Part shown: positions 1-12,819 of the stretch, one piece after another
Position numbering within the stretch: position 1 is the first letter of the stretch
How the letters are laid out: each line of letters starts with the position of its first letter
DNA from: Lingula anatina
Lineage: Eukaryota > Brachiopoda > Lingulata > Lingulida > Lingulidae
DNA length: 64,000 nt
Assembly (NCBI RefSeq): GCF_001039355.2
Contig: NW_019775613.1
Coordinates: 224,901 to 288,900, forward strand
Reading direction: 5' to 3'
The notes under the pieces: model-generated
The model's input: only the letters and a program-made list of their open reading frames with translations
Database searches by the model: none
Told to the model about the DNA's origin: nothing
Program-made: the position numbers and the translations under genes

Positions 1-8
1 ATAATATT

Positions 9-10
<2 letters not shown>

Positions 11-72
<62 letters not shown>
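11..72. repeat. (ATT)n microsatellite
   Basis: A nearly pure trinucleotide ATT array of about 20 units at the left edge of the window. Confidence 0.95.
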
Positions 73-585
73 ATGGGCCACAGAGGCTTACTGACTGAAA
101 GTATATATAGACTAATAAGTTATTGGTCGTCATTTAATTTCCGAATTGTGCATTATTAAAATTAAAATGGAAGCTTAAGAATTTGATAATTTTGTATGAG
201 GCATGGCTGTTAACACCTCTAACAGTTCATTTAAAGCAAAATAAAGTCAACTGATGAAATGATTAATTACGATTACGATTGGTGCAATTTCTGGTCAACG
301 TCTTTCAAAGTTGTCAAGGTAATTATGAGCTAAAATATAAAATGTATATGCTTCTTTCCCCTTTCCTTCCCCCTGAACATCGTGTTCCCGGGTTTCATCA
401 TAATAACAGTGCTGGGGGGGGGGGGGGACTCAAAAGTGTGATTTTGTTAAACTCAAAGTTTTTACCTACCCCCATAGATTAATTTTCACTTGATATTCAC
501 ATATATGCCTCTAGCTAATTATGTGAACTTATCTGTACTTGCATCATGAATTAGCTATGAGACATTTCTGTGACTATCTGTGACT

Positions 586-650
586 ATCTAGTGAAAAATC
601 AATCTGTAGTCCTAGTAGAGAGTAGTTTTTTTTTACCCGTGGCGCAGCCA
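586..650 (+). repeat. Partial copy of a dispersed repeat
   Basis: The segment starting ATCTAGTGAAAAATCAAT, followed by a TAGTAGAG-type block and a CCCGTGGCGC-like tail, matches in order a segment at about 11018-11095. That second segment lies at the right end of the inverted-repeat element before chitinase exon 9. This copy appears to be one arm only. Confidence 0.5.
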
Positions 651-756
651 AACAGTGTTATAAATCGTTTATTCAACCTTCGTTAACATTTTGCAAGTAG
701 TAGCCATTTCTTTTTGCCCATCATATGCTTCTTATGGCGCATTCAGAGTCACAAAT

Positions 757-937
757 CGTACTAGCTGGGCTGGACGCTCTGCAGTGGACACTTGCCAAAG
801 TGCAATCAGTGGAATTGGCTTTCACGTGCACTCGGCTTAATTACCCCCTAGCTGCTCGAGGAGGCGCGTCAGACAATTAAGCTGATTCCACTTTAGCAAG
901 AATCACCCTCAGAGCTAGACCGACCCAGCTAGTAGGT
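757..937. mobile_element. Fold-back (MITE-like) element, 'TTAATTACCCCCT' family
   Basis: The left arm (TACTAGCTGGGCTGGACGCT and onward, 757-810) is matched in inverted orientation by the right arm (about 880-937, ending CCGACCCAGCTAGTAGG). The centre carries TTAATTACCCCCT, a G-rich AGGCG block and AGACAATTAAGC. The same core order recurs near 53976 and 54505, so this is a dispersed family. There is no coding capacity. Target-site duplications were not resolved. Confidence 0.55.
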
Positions 938-1203
938 TGTGTGAATCTGAAAATTGATTTTTTTTTCTCAGCATGTGCCCCTTGGTATTTAAATCATTTT
1001 ATGAACATTTATTGCATTACTTCATAGATTTTATACTTTTTTTTTAGAAACATCGATGCTGAGAACCCAAAACAGCAGAACTACAAGCACCGATATAAAA
1101 CACAATGGAATATGACAATAATGAATGGTAGGCCTAACCACAATAAAACCAATTAAAGGCATTTTATGAAAACAAATGAATACTGAAACATACAAATACA
1201 AGT

Positions 1204-1450
1204 TAGGGGAGACCAGGGCTATTTGGACCCCAAGGTAAGTTGACCCCCCCCCCCCCTCAATTTATGACAAAGTAATTATGGAGTAAAAGAATTGATCACA
1301 TCATTTTGTAAAGTGACCGTTTCCAATAGTGCTAAGAAAGCGTCGGCAGTGAGTCCAAATGAAATAATTTAGCATCTTAAAGTAACTTTATTAAAGAGAC
1401 TTGATGGGGGCCAACTTACCCAGGGGTCCAACTAGCCCCGGTCTCCCCTA
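1204..1450. mobile_element. MITE with ~43-bp terminal inverted repeats and TA target site
   Basis: The left end TAGGGGAGACCAGGGCTA and the right end GCCCCGGTCTCCCCTA are inverted repeats. They continue inward through GGGTCCAA and the GGTAAGTTG / CAACTTACC block for about 43 bp. TA flanks both ends, as expected for Tc1/mariner-type target duplication. The roughly 245-bp body has no open frame, so the element is non-autonomous. Confidence 0.75.
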
Positions 1451-1576
1451 TGCTAGCAATCAATTTTAGATCACCGCATGCGGGTCGGTTATAACCCTAA
1501 TTGTTTTAGTCTTCACCTCCTGAACCAGACGCGTACTTGCACTCCTATGTTAACTTTTGAAGAACCACTTGGCTTT

Positions 1577-1635
1577 AGCAAGGAGTGCGTTCAACTTAGA
1601 GATTTTAATGAAAAACACGGAGATCGCAATCAAAG
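1577..1635 (+). repeat. Dispersed repeat, copy 1
   Basis: The segment containing AAGGAGTGCGTTCAACTTAG and then TTTTAATG, AAACACG and AGATxGCAA blocks recurs in the same order and orientation at 4819-4876 inside chitinase intron 2. Element boundaries were not determined. Confidence 0.5.
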
Positions 1636-2832
1636 GACTATCGTATCACACACACCGAATAACCTGCATGTATTAAAGAGATAACAGCTATTTGAGTGAG
1701 ATCTATATTTCACAATAAATACATTGTAATTTACTCATGGAAATATGATCAATTCCATTTTACCACAAAAATAGCAGTTGTCGCAATTATTCTGGACTCT
1801 GTGCTTGCCATCAGATCAGAACTTCAAAGATGGCTATACTTCCGTAAAAATCTCTAAAGAGATTGTAACAAAAATTAAAACTTTTTAGAAAAAAAAAAAC
1901 TTGGACTAACTTTGGATGTCGGGATCGATTCATTAACCATTGATAAGTACGTGTATACGAAAATCGTCCTTTACCCCAGATGAACCCGTTTTTGGCCCAA
2001 ACGAGCAATTGTTATCCCTTTAAGATCACGATGACACAGATGGACGCACTTCCAGGGCATTGCACTTATAGCTCCCTCAGGGTGACCCTTGCTGTTATCA
2101 TTAGGGGTCTACGTGAGCGAAGCTGCAATGAAGGCAAAAGACAATGAGGCATATCCCCCTCCCCCCCCCCCCCCCACGCATACACACTACCCCACACCCT
2201 GTCCTAACCAGGGTATAGCGGGCCAATCCAAGGAAATAGCCTCGCTCTACCTTATTAATAGGATGGATATTTTAAAAATCAGTTCAATGGCCATTAAATT
2301 CAGAAAACGCAGAAGGAGTTTTATCTCGGATTTTCAATGCCTATTGGTAAAATATTATCGGGAGAAACAGATATATTTAGCATTATCGGGCAATGATTCA
2401 CATAATACAAACAGGACTTGGTTCAGCATTTAGCTAATGTGTACATTTTTCTGAAGGAGTAAAGGCAAAGGACTGGAATATGATAACATACTTGTAAAAT
2501 ATGTATGTATGAGTTCAATTTAAACGAACATAGCATACCTGACATTTCATATAGTAATAAGCGGACAGCAAGAAAAAAATGAATGAAATTTAATGAAAAA
2601 AGAAAGGAAAAACAATAAAGGAGAGAAATAAAGAAAGCGTAAGATGCAAACTCAACTCAAAGAAAAAGAAAAAGAGAAACAAAAAGAGAAGAAGAAAACC
2701 CGCACCAGATCGTTCACCCCCCTCCCCTACCTCCCAGATAACCTTCACCCTATCCTTATCCTTTGATATGTCATCGGAACTTATTAATCAGCCTTTGGTT
2801 GGCTCACGCTGACTAGCTTTGGTAAGGTGATC

Positions 2833-2882
2833 TATAAAAGGGTTCATATCTCGCTCCGTGTACACACTACTGTAACAACAAA
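2833..2882 (+). promoter_or_regulatory. Chitinase core promoter (TATA box) and 5' UTR
   Basis: A strong TATA box (TATAAAAG, 2833-2840) lies 42 bp before the ATG, so transcription should begin near 2865 and leave a very short 5' UTR. The ATG has an ACAAA context. Upstream (about 2735-2835) there are several GATA-type cores (AGATAA, TTATC), which would fit tissue-restricted expression; that last point is inference. Confidence 0.7.
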
Positions 2883-5800
2883 ATGAAGGGAGTGAGTGTG
2901 ATTCTACTGGTATGCTGCTTTCTATGGCACGCTGAGGCCAGGAGTTACCTCAGAGCTTATAGCACCACACCAGGTATGTTTTTAATTGCTTTACGGAACT
3001 GAATTTTGGCAATAATCTTGTTTTGTAGATTCTAGCGTCGTCTTTTTCATAGTATATTCTATTTTGATTTAAATGGACATTTTAAGTGCGCAGCATTCTC
3101 ATTCTCATTGAAGCATGTAAAATACATGTAAGTATATGCATATCGCTCATTGTTTTCATAATGATAAAAATATGTGAAAGTAAAATGGAAAGATCACGTG
3201 AGTACGCTCCCTTTCGTTGTCTTTTTTTTAAACTGTAAAGGTCTATTCTAAATCTAACAGATCTAAGGCTTACTTCTCATTAGGGTCTTAAACTTTTTCT
3301 AGTTTGTAGCATTTCTTGAGTGGTTCTTTTTATCTTCAGAAATTATTCATCACCAGTTTCTCCTTACATTTGTATCCTAGACCCCGCGTTGTTTGAATTT
3401 TCTGAAATAAATACCCAGAGACTTCACTTTTGGGAAGTAACTTTTAAGAAATTTTTAACCTGGTTTTAAAACGTATTTGTTCATAATAAGCACTTTGTCA
3501 TTATAAACTCGATTAGAATGAACTAATGTGGCACATCTCGCACTTTTTACAAACACAAAATACCAGCACGCACATATACACATTCATACATACATACATA
3601 TACATATCTTAGAAGACCATATAACCACCTAGACATTGGGATGGTAATTTCAGGTAAAGATTATAAGTTCGTTTGCTATCACACCAACTGGTCCCAGTAC
3701 CGTCCCTCGCCAGGGAAGTTCTTCCCAGAAGACATCGACCCTAACCTGTGCACCCATCTGATTTATGCCTTTGCCAAGTTCAACGGGAACAGGCTGGCGG
3801 CCTTTGAATGGAATGACGAGAGCACGGACTGGTCTGTAGGCTTGTAAGTACTGAAACAGCGACAACAACAACAATAACAACAACAGCAACAGCATCATCA
3901 TCATCATCATATTTATCATTAACAACAAAAATAAATATAAATATAATAATAAGTTATTTAATATTAAATGCATGCTCATTTACAGGATCACTTATCTTTT
4001 CAATATGTATCGGTATCCTTTAACATTTACTCCATATACAATTAAGTCACTGACATTATAAGTTTAAACTTAATTGAAAATCTTCAAATATCACAACTTA
4101 CATATAACAAACACCCATAGGTATACATTTTTTTTTAAAAAAGCTAAGAATATCAATTCATAAAATCTTGTGTAAATCGCGCACTCGTGCTGTCATTTAA
4201 ATCAAAGGAATGAATTGGTAAACGAGTGAAAATGTTTTTAACAACGCGCTGCTCTGTCACATAGCGCCACGTTGTGTGTTACTGGGCTGTAAAATCCCGT
4301 ACATAGCAAAAATGTGAGGAACTCATGGGTCTAGCCTCAGAGAAAAAACTTTTATGTTGAACTACTGAAAATAAATCAAATCGCCAACACTATTTTTTCA
4401 TTGGCCCGTGACACCGAAAGAGTTAATGAATTGTATTTAAGGTCAGGGTGCACGTCATCGAAAGATAGGCTAAATCTAGTGCACAATCCTACTTCTGAGT
4501 AATAAACCTGCTATCAAATTTGGATTTCGTCTCTCATTAGAAATCGGCCATCAACAACAAAATAACAGTCTTCTCCTTTCTGGGACGTGACTTAACATTT
4601 GTCACAGCTATTGATTCATAATATGAGTCACTGATCAGACAGTTCTATTGCGATTGATTTTTTTTCTTTAAGACGTGAACATGCGTTTTATTTTTTGCTG
4701 TATAGTAAGCTTCGTGATTAAGCATGTGTGATATTGATTTGTTTACTAAGATAAAACAAAACCAAAATGTCCTGTTTGGCGTCACGAGCACCCATTCAGC
4801 CAATAATAATAATAATAAGGAAGGGAGTGCGTTCAACTAAGAGGTTTTAATGGGAAACACGTAGATTGCAAACAAGGAAGTTGGTATCTTAAGGCAGGTG
4901 ACACATCTAACCCCCGTTATATTTTGTTATTTTTTTATGCTGTGTCATGTTGCACCGTCAAATCCTTTTCGAATCAGTTTACAGAAAATAAATTGAATCA
5001 TATCAAGACAACAAATCTTACCTTTATTTTCAGATAAATGTAAGGCGAGGCGAGAAAGTCAGCTTTTGGAAAATAGATCAAGTCGCGCAACAGTACAAAA
5101 AATATTACGTTTATTTCCAACACGGAGTATGCGGGTTTCATCCGTCCACTGGGGTCTTTAATAAAATGTCAGGCGTAAGAAGCATATTTTGTCACCAACA
5201 TAAAGGAATTTTAAAATTTGTTACCCATTATTTTTAATAAAAACTTACTAGTAAATACTCAAATGTATACCCACTGCTTAGAAGATGTTAAAATTGTGTT
5301 CAAATTAGACAGGGTATAAAAAACAATCTTAGTAATGATATAATGAAACCTGGTTACTCATAAATATGTTAATCATCAACCCGTACAAGAGTATTTTTAA
5401 AACACACATAATGTAGAGCTTCAAAAACCAATTTATCTATTGCAATTAAAATTACAATGCACATAAATATAAAAATAATCGAAACTCAAGGAGAGTGAAA
5501 GAAAGGCCATATGTCAGGGTCAACAGTAGGGAAAAGTGGGGGAGGGGGGAGAAACTCACTTTATTCTCATAAATTTATACAGAAAATACACAGCTGTATT
5601 TCACTTGCCATTCAACATCTGAAAAAAATAGGAAGAGATTAAAATCTTTAATTTTGCAAAGGTAGTGAGACGATGAAATTACTATTCTCCTATAACAGGC
5701 TTATCTCTATAGTTACTTCATCGTAATCAAAGTGATCATCAGTCAGGTTTACTGTACCTTGTCAAAGTATCAGCGTTGCATTCAAAATATACTAAATATA

Positions 5801-8800
5801 TCATACACTGTATAAGGATCATGCCTTGTGCTAAAATTAAAGGAAAAATCACAGTTCTTGGTTTCTTTATAAAAATGATATATCAAATCTTCTCTTTTTT
5901 TCTTAATCCATCTTTTATGTATGCCTACAGCTCCCTGTTGTGAAAAGCTGCATTCTGCTATTTTGCCAAAAAAGTATAGGCAGAAATATTTTATGCATCA
6001 TTTATTTTCTTTACCTAGAATAATCTCTTTTCACAACCAGATATGAGTTTTACACTCAAGTCAAAACCCAGTAAATCTTTCTTTATTAAACCCCTTTTTT
6101 CTGCATCCTAAAATTTTGACGTCATAAGTTCCTTTAAAAACAACAATAGGCCTAGTCGAAAATAGATAAAGAGGGAAAATGGTAATGAACTTTGGAATTC
6201 TCTCCCCATGTACTTAAGCTGTATATTTGTAACTTGGTTAAAGATCTCACGCACTGACATGTTTTAAGTAAACTTGATTAAAAAGAAAGAAAGAAAATTA
6301 CAATATTTCATTTTTAATTCCAGATACGAGCGCTTTAATAACCTCAAAAAACAGAATCCAAATTTGAAAACTCTCATCGCCGTTGGAGGATGGAACCTTG
6401 CCTCGGGGCCTTTTACCAAGATGGTATCTACAGCAGCTAACAGACGAGAGTTTATTGACACATCTATCAAGTTTATGAGAGATCGCAACTTTGATGGTTT
6501 GGATTTGGACTGGGAATATCCCGCCGCTAGGGGGAGTCCGCCTGAGGACAAGCAGAGGTTTACTGCTTTGGTCAAGGTATGTCTGCACCTAGAAATCTGG
6601 GCCGTATTTTCAATTGAAAACCCGAAAGAAAACAGTCATCATGTCAGTTACTAAAAGTCACTTACTTCTACTGCCAAAATTATAGACTTTCCTATAGTAT
6701 GAGATTGATATAGTCATAGGGCAAATGTGCCCGAAACTTTCTTGCTAAAACGTTGCACATTTTCATGATAATTATAGATATGTATATCTTTATAAATAAG
6801 ATAAATCAGAGCGGTCTATTCCTGCTAATCCTAGAAAAATACCGTTAAAATATTCAAGAGGTTGGCCCTTAAAGATGGCAGTGTTTAAACCATCTACATG
6901 TGTACTATACTGTATATTTGATGTCGGTAAGACAATATGTTTTGAAACAAGCCCTTTGAACACACACAGTTGCGAGGGCAGAGAGATATGATCAAATAAA
7001 GGCGTGTTATGTCGGCCAGCTGTCTTACTCCCCATGACAGGAATTCTATCTGCTACTTCACAAGTTCCCAGCTTCACAGTTAATCATCGCCTGGGCGTCT
7101 CTCGCATCTTGACACGATGACACCAATATCATACTTGCTATCTTTGGTTAGCTCTTGGATAAGATTGCACAGTGTCAACTGTGGGAACCTTAATATATTA
7201 GAAGGCCTACCCAGTGTCTATATTATCTACATTAAATGTTGTGCACAGACATTGCCCGCCTTAAGACCTTTATAAAGCAATCAATAAGAAACATGTATTA
7301 CTACTTTCCTGCTCTTGATATATTGCTAGCAAAAATGCAGTCACCTCATCATAAACTTGATCTACACATATATACCATGTATATTTTCATTAAAATTGAC
7401 AGCTTGTTTCTTTAACTCTTTGGGGTTTCTGTTACTGACCCATTTGCTACCTTGTATCTCATTAGGCCTATACACCAAATCGTACATTAAGATCTAAGGA
7501 CCAATTATTATTAAAACTTCAATTCGCAAGGCTTAAAACATTTGGAGAAAATCTTTTGAATACGTGGCCCGTGCGTATGTAAATAAGTCTACCATTAGAA
7601 CTAAGAAATATAAGCTCATCAGATGATTTAAAAACTGAAAACTATCTAAAAAAATATATGAGTGGACATTTTATACTTTACAGAACATTGTAATCGGACA
7701 TTCTTCTCTTTACTTTTAATATAATAACCTTTCAATCAAAAATAATTATTTTAAGTTTTAATTTTATTTGTTAAGTCTACAGAACATATTTTTTATGGAT
7801 TTTAGACTCTTAAAGAATATATCATTAGGCCTATATATATTACATGGCAAAGACACATGCTCACGTGACGTATATTCACTTTTTGAACTCCTTTATGCCA
7901 TATAGTTTTTAAAATTAAAATTCACTCTGGACGACTAAATGTCAGCAAAATTAAGGACGTCTGTGAGTAGCTGAGTCCAACAAAGGACAGTTGGCCAATT
8001 TCAAAGGAAACCCCAGACCGTGATATTTAGCCAAAACCTTACAGGAATTTTTGTTTTCCTTTTCGTCAAGGGTGTCCATTCAGGTAATTGTCACGAGTGA
8101 GTCAAAGTAAAACTGTGCGTGTTTTTCACATATACTCGGTCTGTTCTAGGAATTGAAAGAAGCGTTCATTGACGAAGCTAGAAATACCGGCAATGAACGG
8201 TTGTTACTGACGGCAGCTGTTCCAGCAGGCAAGGAAACGATTGACAATGGATACGAAGTTGAAACTGTTGGCAAGTAGGTGTTTTAATAGAAGGATCCCT
8301 TGGTATTTTCATGGGATGATATTAAGGCACACAAAGCCAGATGCTTGCTCGTGCTTTATATACAAAAGATACATGTCGTACTGAAAGTTTGGCCTGTATC
8401 GGGGTTCCTAAAACAATTTGGCTCGTTTAACTTGGTATTTATCTAACTATCACCCTTTATCACAAAATGTTATTTTTTCAAATAATTTTGCACATCATGT
8501 CAACATATTTACTTTTTCAAAATAAGTTGTGGACGCAATTGCCAAATTGGCAAGTCAATCGTCTTAGTGCTGAACTAGGACGATCACTCAAATTAGAGTT
8601 ATTTGACAGTGTCTAATTTAACGACGACGTTGCAGGTACCTCGATTTCGTGAATCTTATGTCGTATGACCTCCGAGGAGCCTGGGAATCAGTCACCGGCC
8701 ACCAGAGTCCTCTTTATCCAAGAAAAGACGAAACCGGAGAAGACCTTTACTTGAATTTGGTAAGAATTAAATGCATATAACGGTTGGAATTAAAGTTTTT

Positions 8801-9320
8801 CCTCGTTTCTACTTCAAAAATGCTAAGTTCCACGCTATATCAAACAAATGTATAAAATTTGAATCGTCCGGAAGTTGCATTATGTGGTCTAACGGATAAC
8901 AGTTAACAGGAAAAGTTTAATACAAAATATATGAACAAAGTCAGGGCGTATGTTTAAAAGTCTTAAGACAGCTCGCCATGGATTCCTGTGCAAGGTTCTC
9001 TGATGACAAATAACATTGGTTCCAGGAATTCACTGCCAAATACTGGGCAAGCCAGGGTGTGGTGCCAGAGAAACTGATCATCGGCATGCCCACCTACGGG
9101 CGCGGCTTTACGTTGAGCAATCCGGCAAACAACGGAATGGGTGCGCCAGCCAAAGGTGCGGCCAATGCTGGAAGATATACCAGAGAGGGTGGATTCTTGT
9201 CCTATTATGAGGTAACCCCCTTGTGGAACTGATGAGTATGAAATATTGGATACTTTTTTGAAAACTCGGCCCATCTTTAAATGTGACGTTGGCACCGTAT
9301 ATACAAAATTTGCAAGTAAA

Positions 9321-9361
<41 letters not shown>

Positions 9362-10808
9362 ATAGAATAGTAGCATACAAAAAGGAGATTAATTATTAGA
9401 CATTTGAAAAAGTTCGTCAAACGCTATTTATGGAGAGAGGCATTGCCTTTAAAAATGTCTATAGCTCGCTCGACATGTACGTTTGTACATTAACTAATAC
9501 TGTTTTAAATAACTGCACAAAACGCGGATATTTTAATTATATTATATTATTATCTTCTTTAGATTTGTGAAATGTTGAATAATGGCGCCACCAGCGTGTG
9601 GCATAACGAACACCAGGTACCATATGCTTACAAGGGCGACCAATGGGTAGGATACGACAACCCGCAAAGCTTGAAACTCAAGGTAAGCGACGAGGTCTAC
9701 CCAGAAAACACATAACGTTATCATAACGTTACCATAACGTTAATTTCATAAAAATAACGTTATGGACACATTATGGTAACGTTCTGTGTTTGCCGGGTAG
9801 GCAGTTGGTCGTAAGTTCTGTCGTTCATATCTATCTTTACGTTTGGCTTCTGAGAAACCTTTGCTGATAATAAAGGCCCATGGAGTGATAGTAAAATATT
9901 TTTGCATGAATAACATGTATTTCATGAAGAGACAAAACTAAAAAATCTGATTGTAAATCTGCACTACATGCGCAGGTACCATACCATTTGTTACCCCTTC
10001 TTCTTTGCGAGATCAGGATCACAAGGAAAGGGGGCGAGGTGTTGATGGAAAAATGCCCTATGAAAACTATTTCTTCTTGCGAGTTTTTATACTCTAGCCA
10101 CATATAGAATCCCATCGGCTCCAAAACTGCTCTATTTAGACACGAAATATCGCCTACTTTACCTCTTCAAAGTAATACCTTTAATGCGGTATTAAGCCTG
10201 TGGATGAAATAGCTACTTTAACTTGTAAAGGTTGACTGGTTGAAACGAGAAGGATTCGGCGGAGCAATGGTCTGGGCTTTAGATCTGGACGATCACACAG
10301 GGACCTCCTGTGGTGAAGGGAGATATCCTTTGATGAACACCATCAAGAGCAGACTCTTTGGTGCCGGAGGACCACCGTCCCTACCTCAAACAACGCCAAG
10401 ACCCTCTCCAACAGAGGCACCAACTGAGAAACCTACACCTGCACCAACTAAGCCTCTGCCCGAATCTACTAAGGCACCTATTACTGATCCGAAGACTACC
10501 GTTCCACCCGCAACAAAGGCGCCATCGAATCCTTCTACCAAAGCACCAGTAACAAACCCGCCCACCAAAGCACCAGAAACAAACCCGCCCACCAAAGCAC
10601 CAGAAACAAAACCTCCCGTGCAGCCAACACAGGCGCCTGGATCAGGTAGGCAATGTAACCTTAACATGCATAATATTCAGGCAACAGTTACTAGCATTAC
10701 ATTAATGAAGTACCTAGTCTCTTTTTTGGCTAATCTTAATGAAACCAGATCCTGTTATTCTCTGTAGCCTCCGTCTTTTCAGCAGAAATGGAACTAGGAG
10801 GCAAAAAG

Positions 10809-10892
<84 letters not shown>

Positions 10893-12732
10893 TAGTTAAA
10901 ACTGTGGTATAGTATACCCTCTACCAGGCCCGCGGAAAATATGTTTCCTCTTTGTCCTCTTCTCTATCACAGTTAGAAGACTGACCATATTTAACCAGAG
11001 ACATGATCTTTGAATATCTAGTGAAAAATCAATGTGCAACCCTGGTAGAGGGTACGTATAGTATGGGGTTTGTGTTTCCCACCGGTGCCACAATTAGATT
11101 GGCGGACAGTTTTAACGGAGACGTTCTGTTTTTTAGAATTCAAGTGCCAGTCTAAGGGATACTTCACTGACCCGAAGGACTGTGGTAAATTCTACATATG
11201 TGAACCCGCCGGCTCTGGGTTCACCTCGTATCACATGAGCTGTGGCGCCGGAACTCACTTTGACGAGACAAACAAAGTGTGCGACTTCCCTGAAAAAGCC
11301 AATTGCAAATATGGTGATGGTAATTATGGCGATTATTTTCTATGCCTCTACGCCCTTGCCCTCGCTACGTAGGCCTATTTGGCACTCTTCTGCCGGGGTC
11401 ATGATTCTAATATAACTCTGTTCATTGGATGCCAAAATTGAAGCGTTGTTGTTTTTAAATAATTCTAATATACTGTAGTTATTTTAATATTTTAATAAAG
11501 CAAAGCTCTTTGCGAATCGGATTTTGAATTGTAAAAGTTGAGTATATTATTACACTTTAAAATATATATGTAGTAGATAGTCCTCTTTTCTGGACATCAA
11601 ACTCGTTATGTACATATTGTCAATGTGGTGATTGGCTTTGGCAGTTTTACGTCACCAATATTTTTAATGACTGTTAAATATCTGATAACCCGAGAAGGTA
11701 CGCAAACTTCGTCACACCTTTGTTGTCTTAGAATATTGATAAATATTCTTTATATATAAGGATCGTTTACTTTGACAACATCATATCTAACTTAAGTTGA
11801 GGAAGTCTAGAAGGTTTTCCACAGTTTTTCATTTTAATTTTGAACTAGCCGTTCACATTGAAAAAAAAATAATTTGATTATTTTAAATGTCTGGGGTCGT
11901 AAGAAGATTTTGTATATACCGAGTCCAAATCTACTTTTAAAAAGGGCCCTTTGCCTAACATGGCTTTTACATGACATGGCCTTTACCTGATAAAAACCTG
12001 ATAATCACGAAACTATCGCAGCTGGCATATATAAAAATAGCAAGGCTGTGGCAAGGATTAGGCAAATGATGCACGTTTTTACTTCGTCTGGGCTAATTTT
12101 TAGATAAAACTGCCAAGGTTGGTAAAGGGAGCCCCTCTACCTTTAACGATGGGTTATTTGCCTCTTCAATTTTTGGTCGCAGGGCCAGTTTCACAAAACA
12201 AGTTTAAAGTGTACAATAATGAAAACATGTCAGTGACATGAGTTATTTTTTACATTTTGCTTATAAACATAAAGACCTCATTGAAGTGAGCCACTTTTGG
12301 TTTCTCATCTTGGCTAAAATTAGATAAAAAATTTTGGTCTTAAAGTCCAAGATTCATCTTCTTTTGTAATATAGCCTCATGGAGAATAGTCCAGAGCCGT
12401 AAAAGCATAACAGAGCTCCGTAATTAGGGTGAAAGACAGCACTCCGTATGACTTAAACATTTGTTTGGCGTAACAATGATCCGAACACAAACCTTGAGCT
12501 TTTTTTAAAGTTACATTTCACCTTTTCAGGTTCGTCTGTCCAAAAGCCAGATAGCATCTGCTCATGGAAGGGACAGGGCGTGTTCAGAGACCCGGACAAC
12601 TGTGGGAAGTATTACATGTGCGTCCCGGGTCACAAGCCTTACCGTATGGAATGCCCGCACGGACTCGCGTTCAACCAAATCGGCAGCGCCAGCGGCGTGT
12701 GCGACTGGCCTTACAATGTGAAAGGGTGTTAG
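2883..12732 (+). CDS. Secreted chitinase: GH18 domain, Pro/Thr linker, two chitin-binding domains
   Basis: Ten exons joined by phase: 2883-2973, 3654-3843, 6324-6576, 8150-8274, 8636-8759, 9026-9211, 9563-9682, 10231-10645, 11137-11319 and 12530-12732, giving 629 residues. All introns are GT-AG. Residues 1-19 are a signal peptide (hydrophobic core ILLVCCFLW). The GH18 domain runs from about 31 to 405 with strand motif LIAVGGW, the catalytic motif [10 protein letters not shown] (acid Glu158 in DxxDxDxE), LMSYDL near 230 and [12 protein letters not shown] near 374-384. All catalytic residues are present, so an active endochitinase is expected. A Pro/Thr/Lys-rich linker (about 410-500, repeated NPPTKAPET units, probably O-glycosylated) leads to two peritrophin-A (CBM14) domains (about 504-560 and 573-629), each with six cysteines; the last residue is a cysteine. 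It would hydrolyse chitin outside the cell. Introns hold repeats but no other gene. Confidence 0.95.
4819..4876 (+). repeat. Dispersed repeat, copy 2 (chitinase intron 2)
   Basis: Matches 1577-1635 in order and orientation (GGGAGTGCGTTCAACTAAGA, TTTTAATG, AAACACG, TGCAAxCAA). It is preceded by an (ATA)n stretch. Confidence 0.5.
9322..9360 (+). repeat. Poly-A tract in chitinase intron 6
   Basis: An uninterrupted run of 39 A residues. No retroposed gene or SINE body is recognisable before it, so it may be a simple mononucleotide repeat. Confidence 0.9.
9697..9800. mobile_element. Short MITE just inside chitinase intron 7
   Basis: A 104-bp inverted-repeat element starts CTACCCAGAAAACACATAAC and ends in the inverted counterpart (GTTCTGTGTTTGCCGGGTAG). 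Both arms contain AACGTTA/CATAACGTT blocks, so the unit is nearly palindromic. It lies 14 bp after the exon 7 donor. TA dinucleotides at both ends suggest a TA target site. There is no coding capacity. Confidence 0.7.
10811..10884 (+). repeat. Compound (CT)n(AT)n microsatellite
   Basis: About 23 CT units followed directly by about 14 AT units, in chitinase intron 8. Confidence 0.95.
10903..11067. mobile_element. Small inverted-repeat element before chitinase exon 9
   Basis: The left arm (GTATAGTATACCCTCTACCA, ending near 10928) is inverted in the right arm (CCTGGTAGAGGGTACGTATA, 11041-11067). The arms enclose about 110 bp with no open frame. The right half is shared with 586-650. The right end is only 70 bp before the exon 9 acceptor. 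Confidence 0.55.
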
Positions 12733-12813
12733 ATCATCTTAGATCACTTCGCCCGACCGCAGATATGAACAATCCAAATTTTGTTGGGTATGATGTTCGA
12801 GAAACGGCGTTAA

Positions 12814-12819
12814 AATAAA
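12814..12819 (+). promoter_or_regulatory. Chitinase polyadenylation signal
   Basis: A canonical AATAAA lies 81 bp after the stop codon and is the first such signal downstream. Confidence 0.6.

Larger units (their letters stand above)
73..2832. other. Intergenic region upstream of the chitinase gene
   Basis: No coding exon could be supported here. Short open frames lack splice context or recognisable protein motifs. The stretch holds poly-C runs (near 414, 1244 and 2160), two inverted-repeat elements (757-937 and 1204-1450), fragments of dispersed repeats (586-650 and 1577-1635), an A/G-rich tract (about 2575-2700), and finally the chitinase promoter. Confidence 0.7.
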
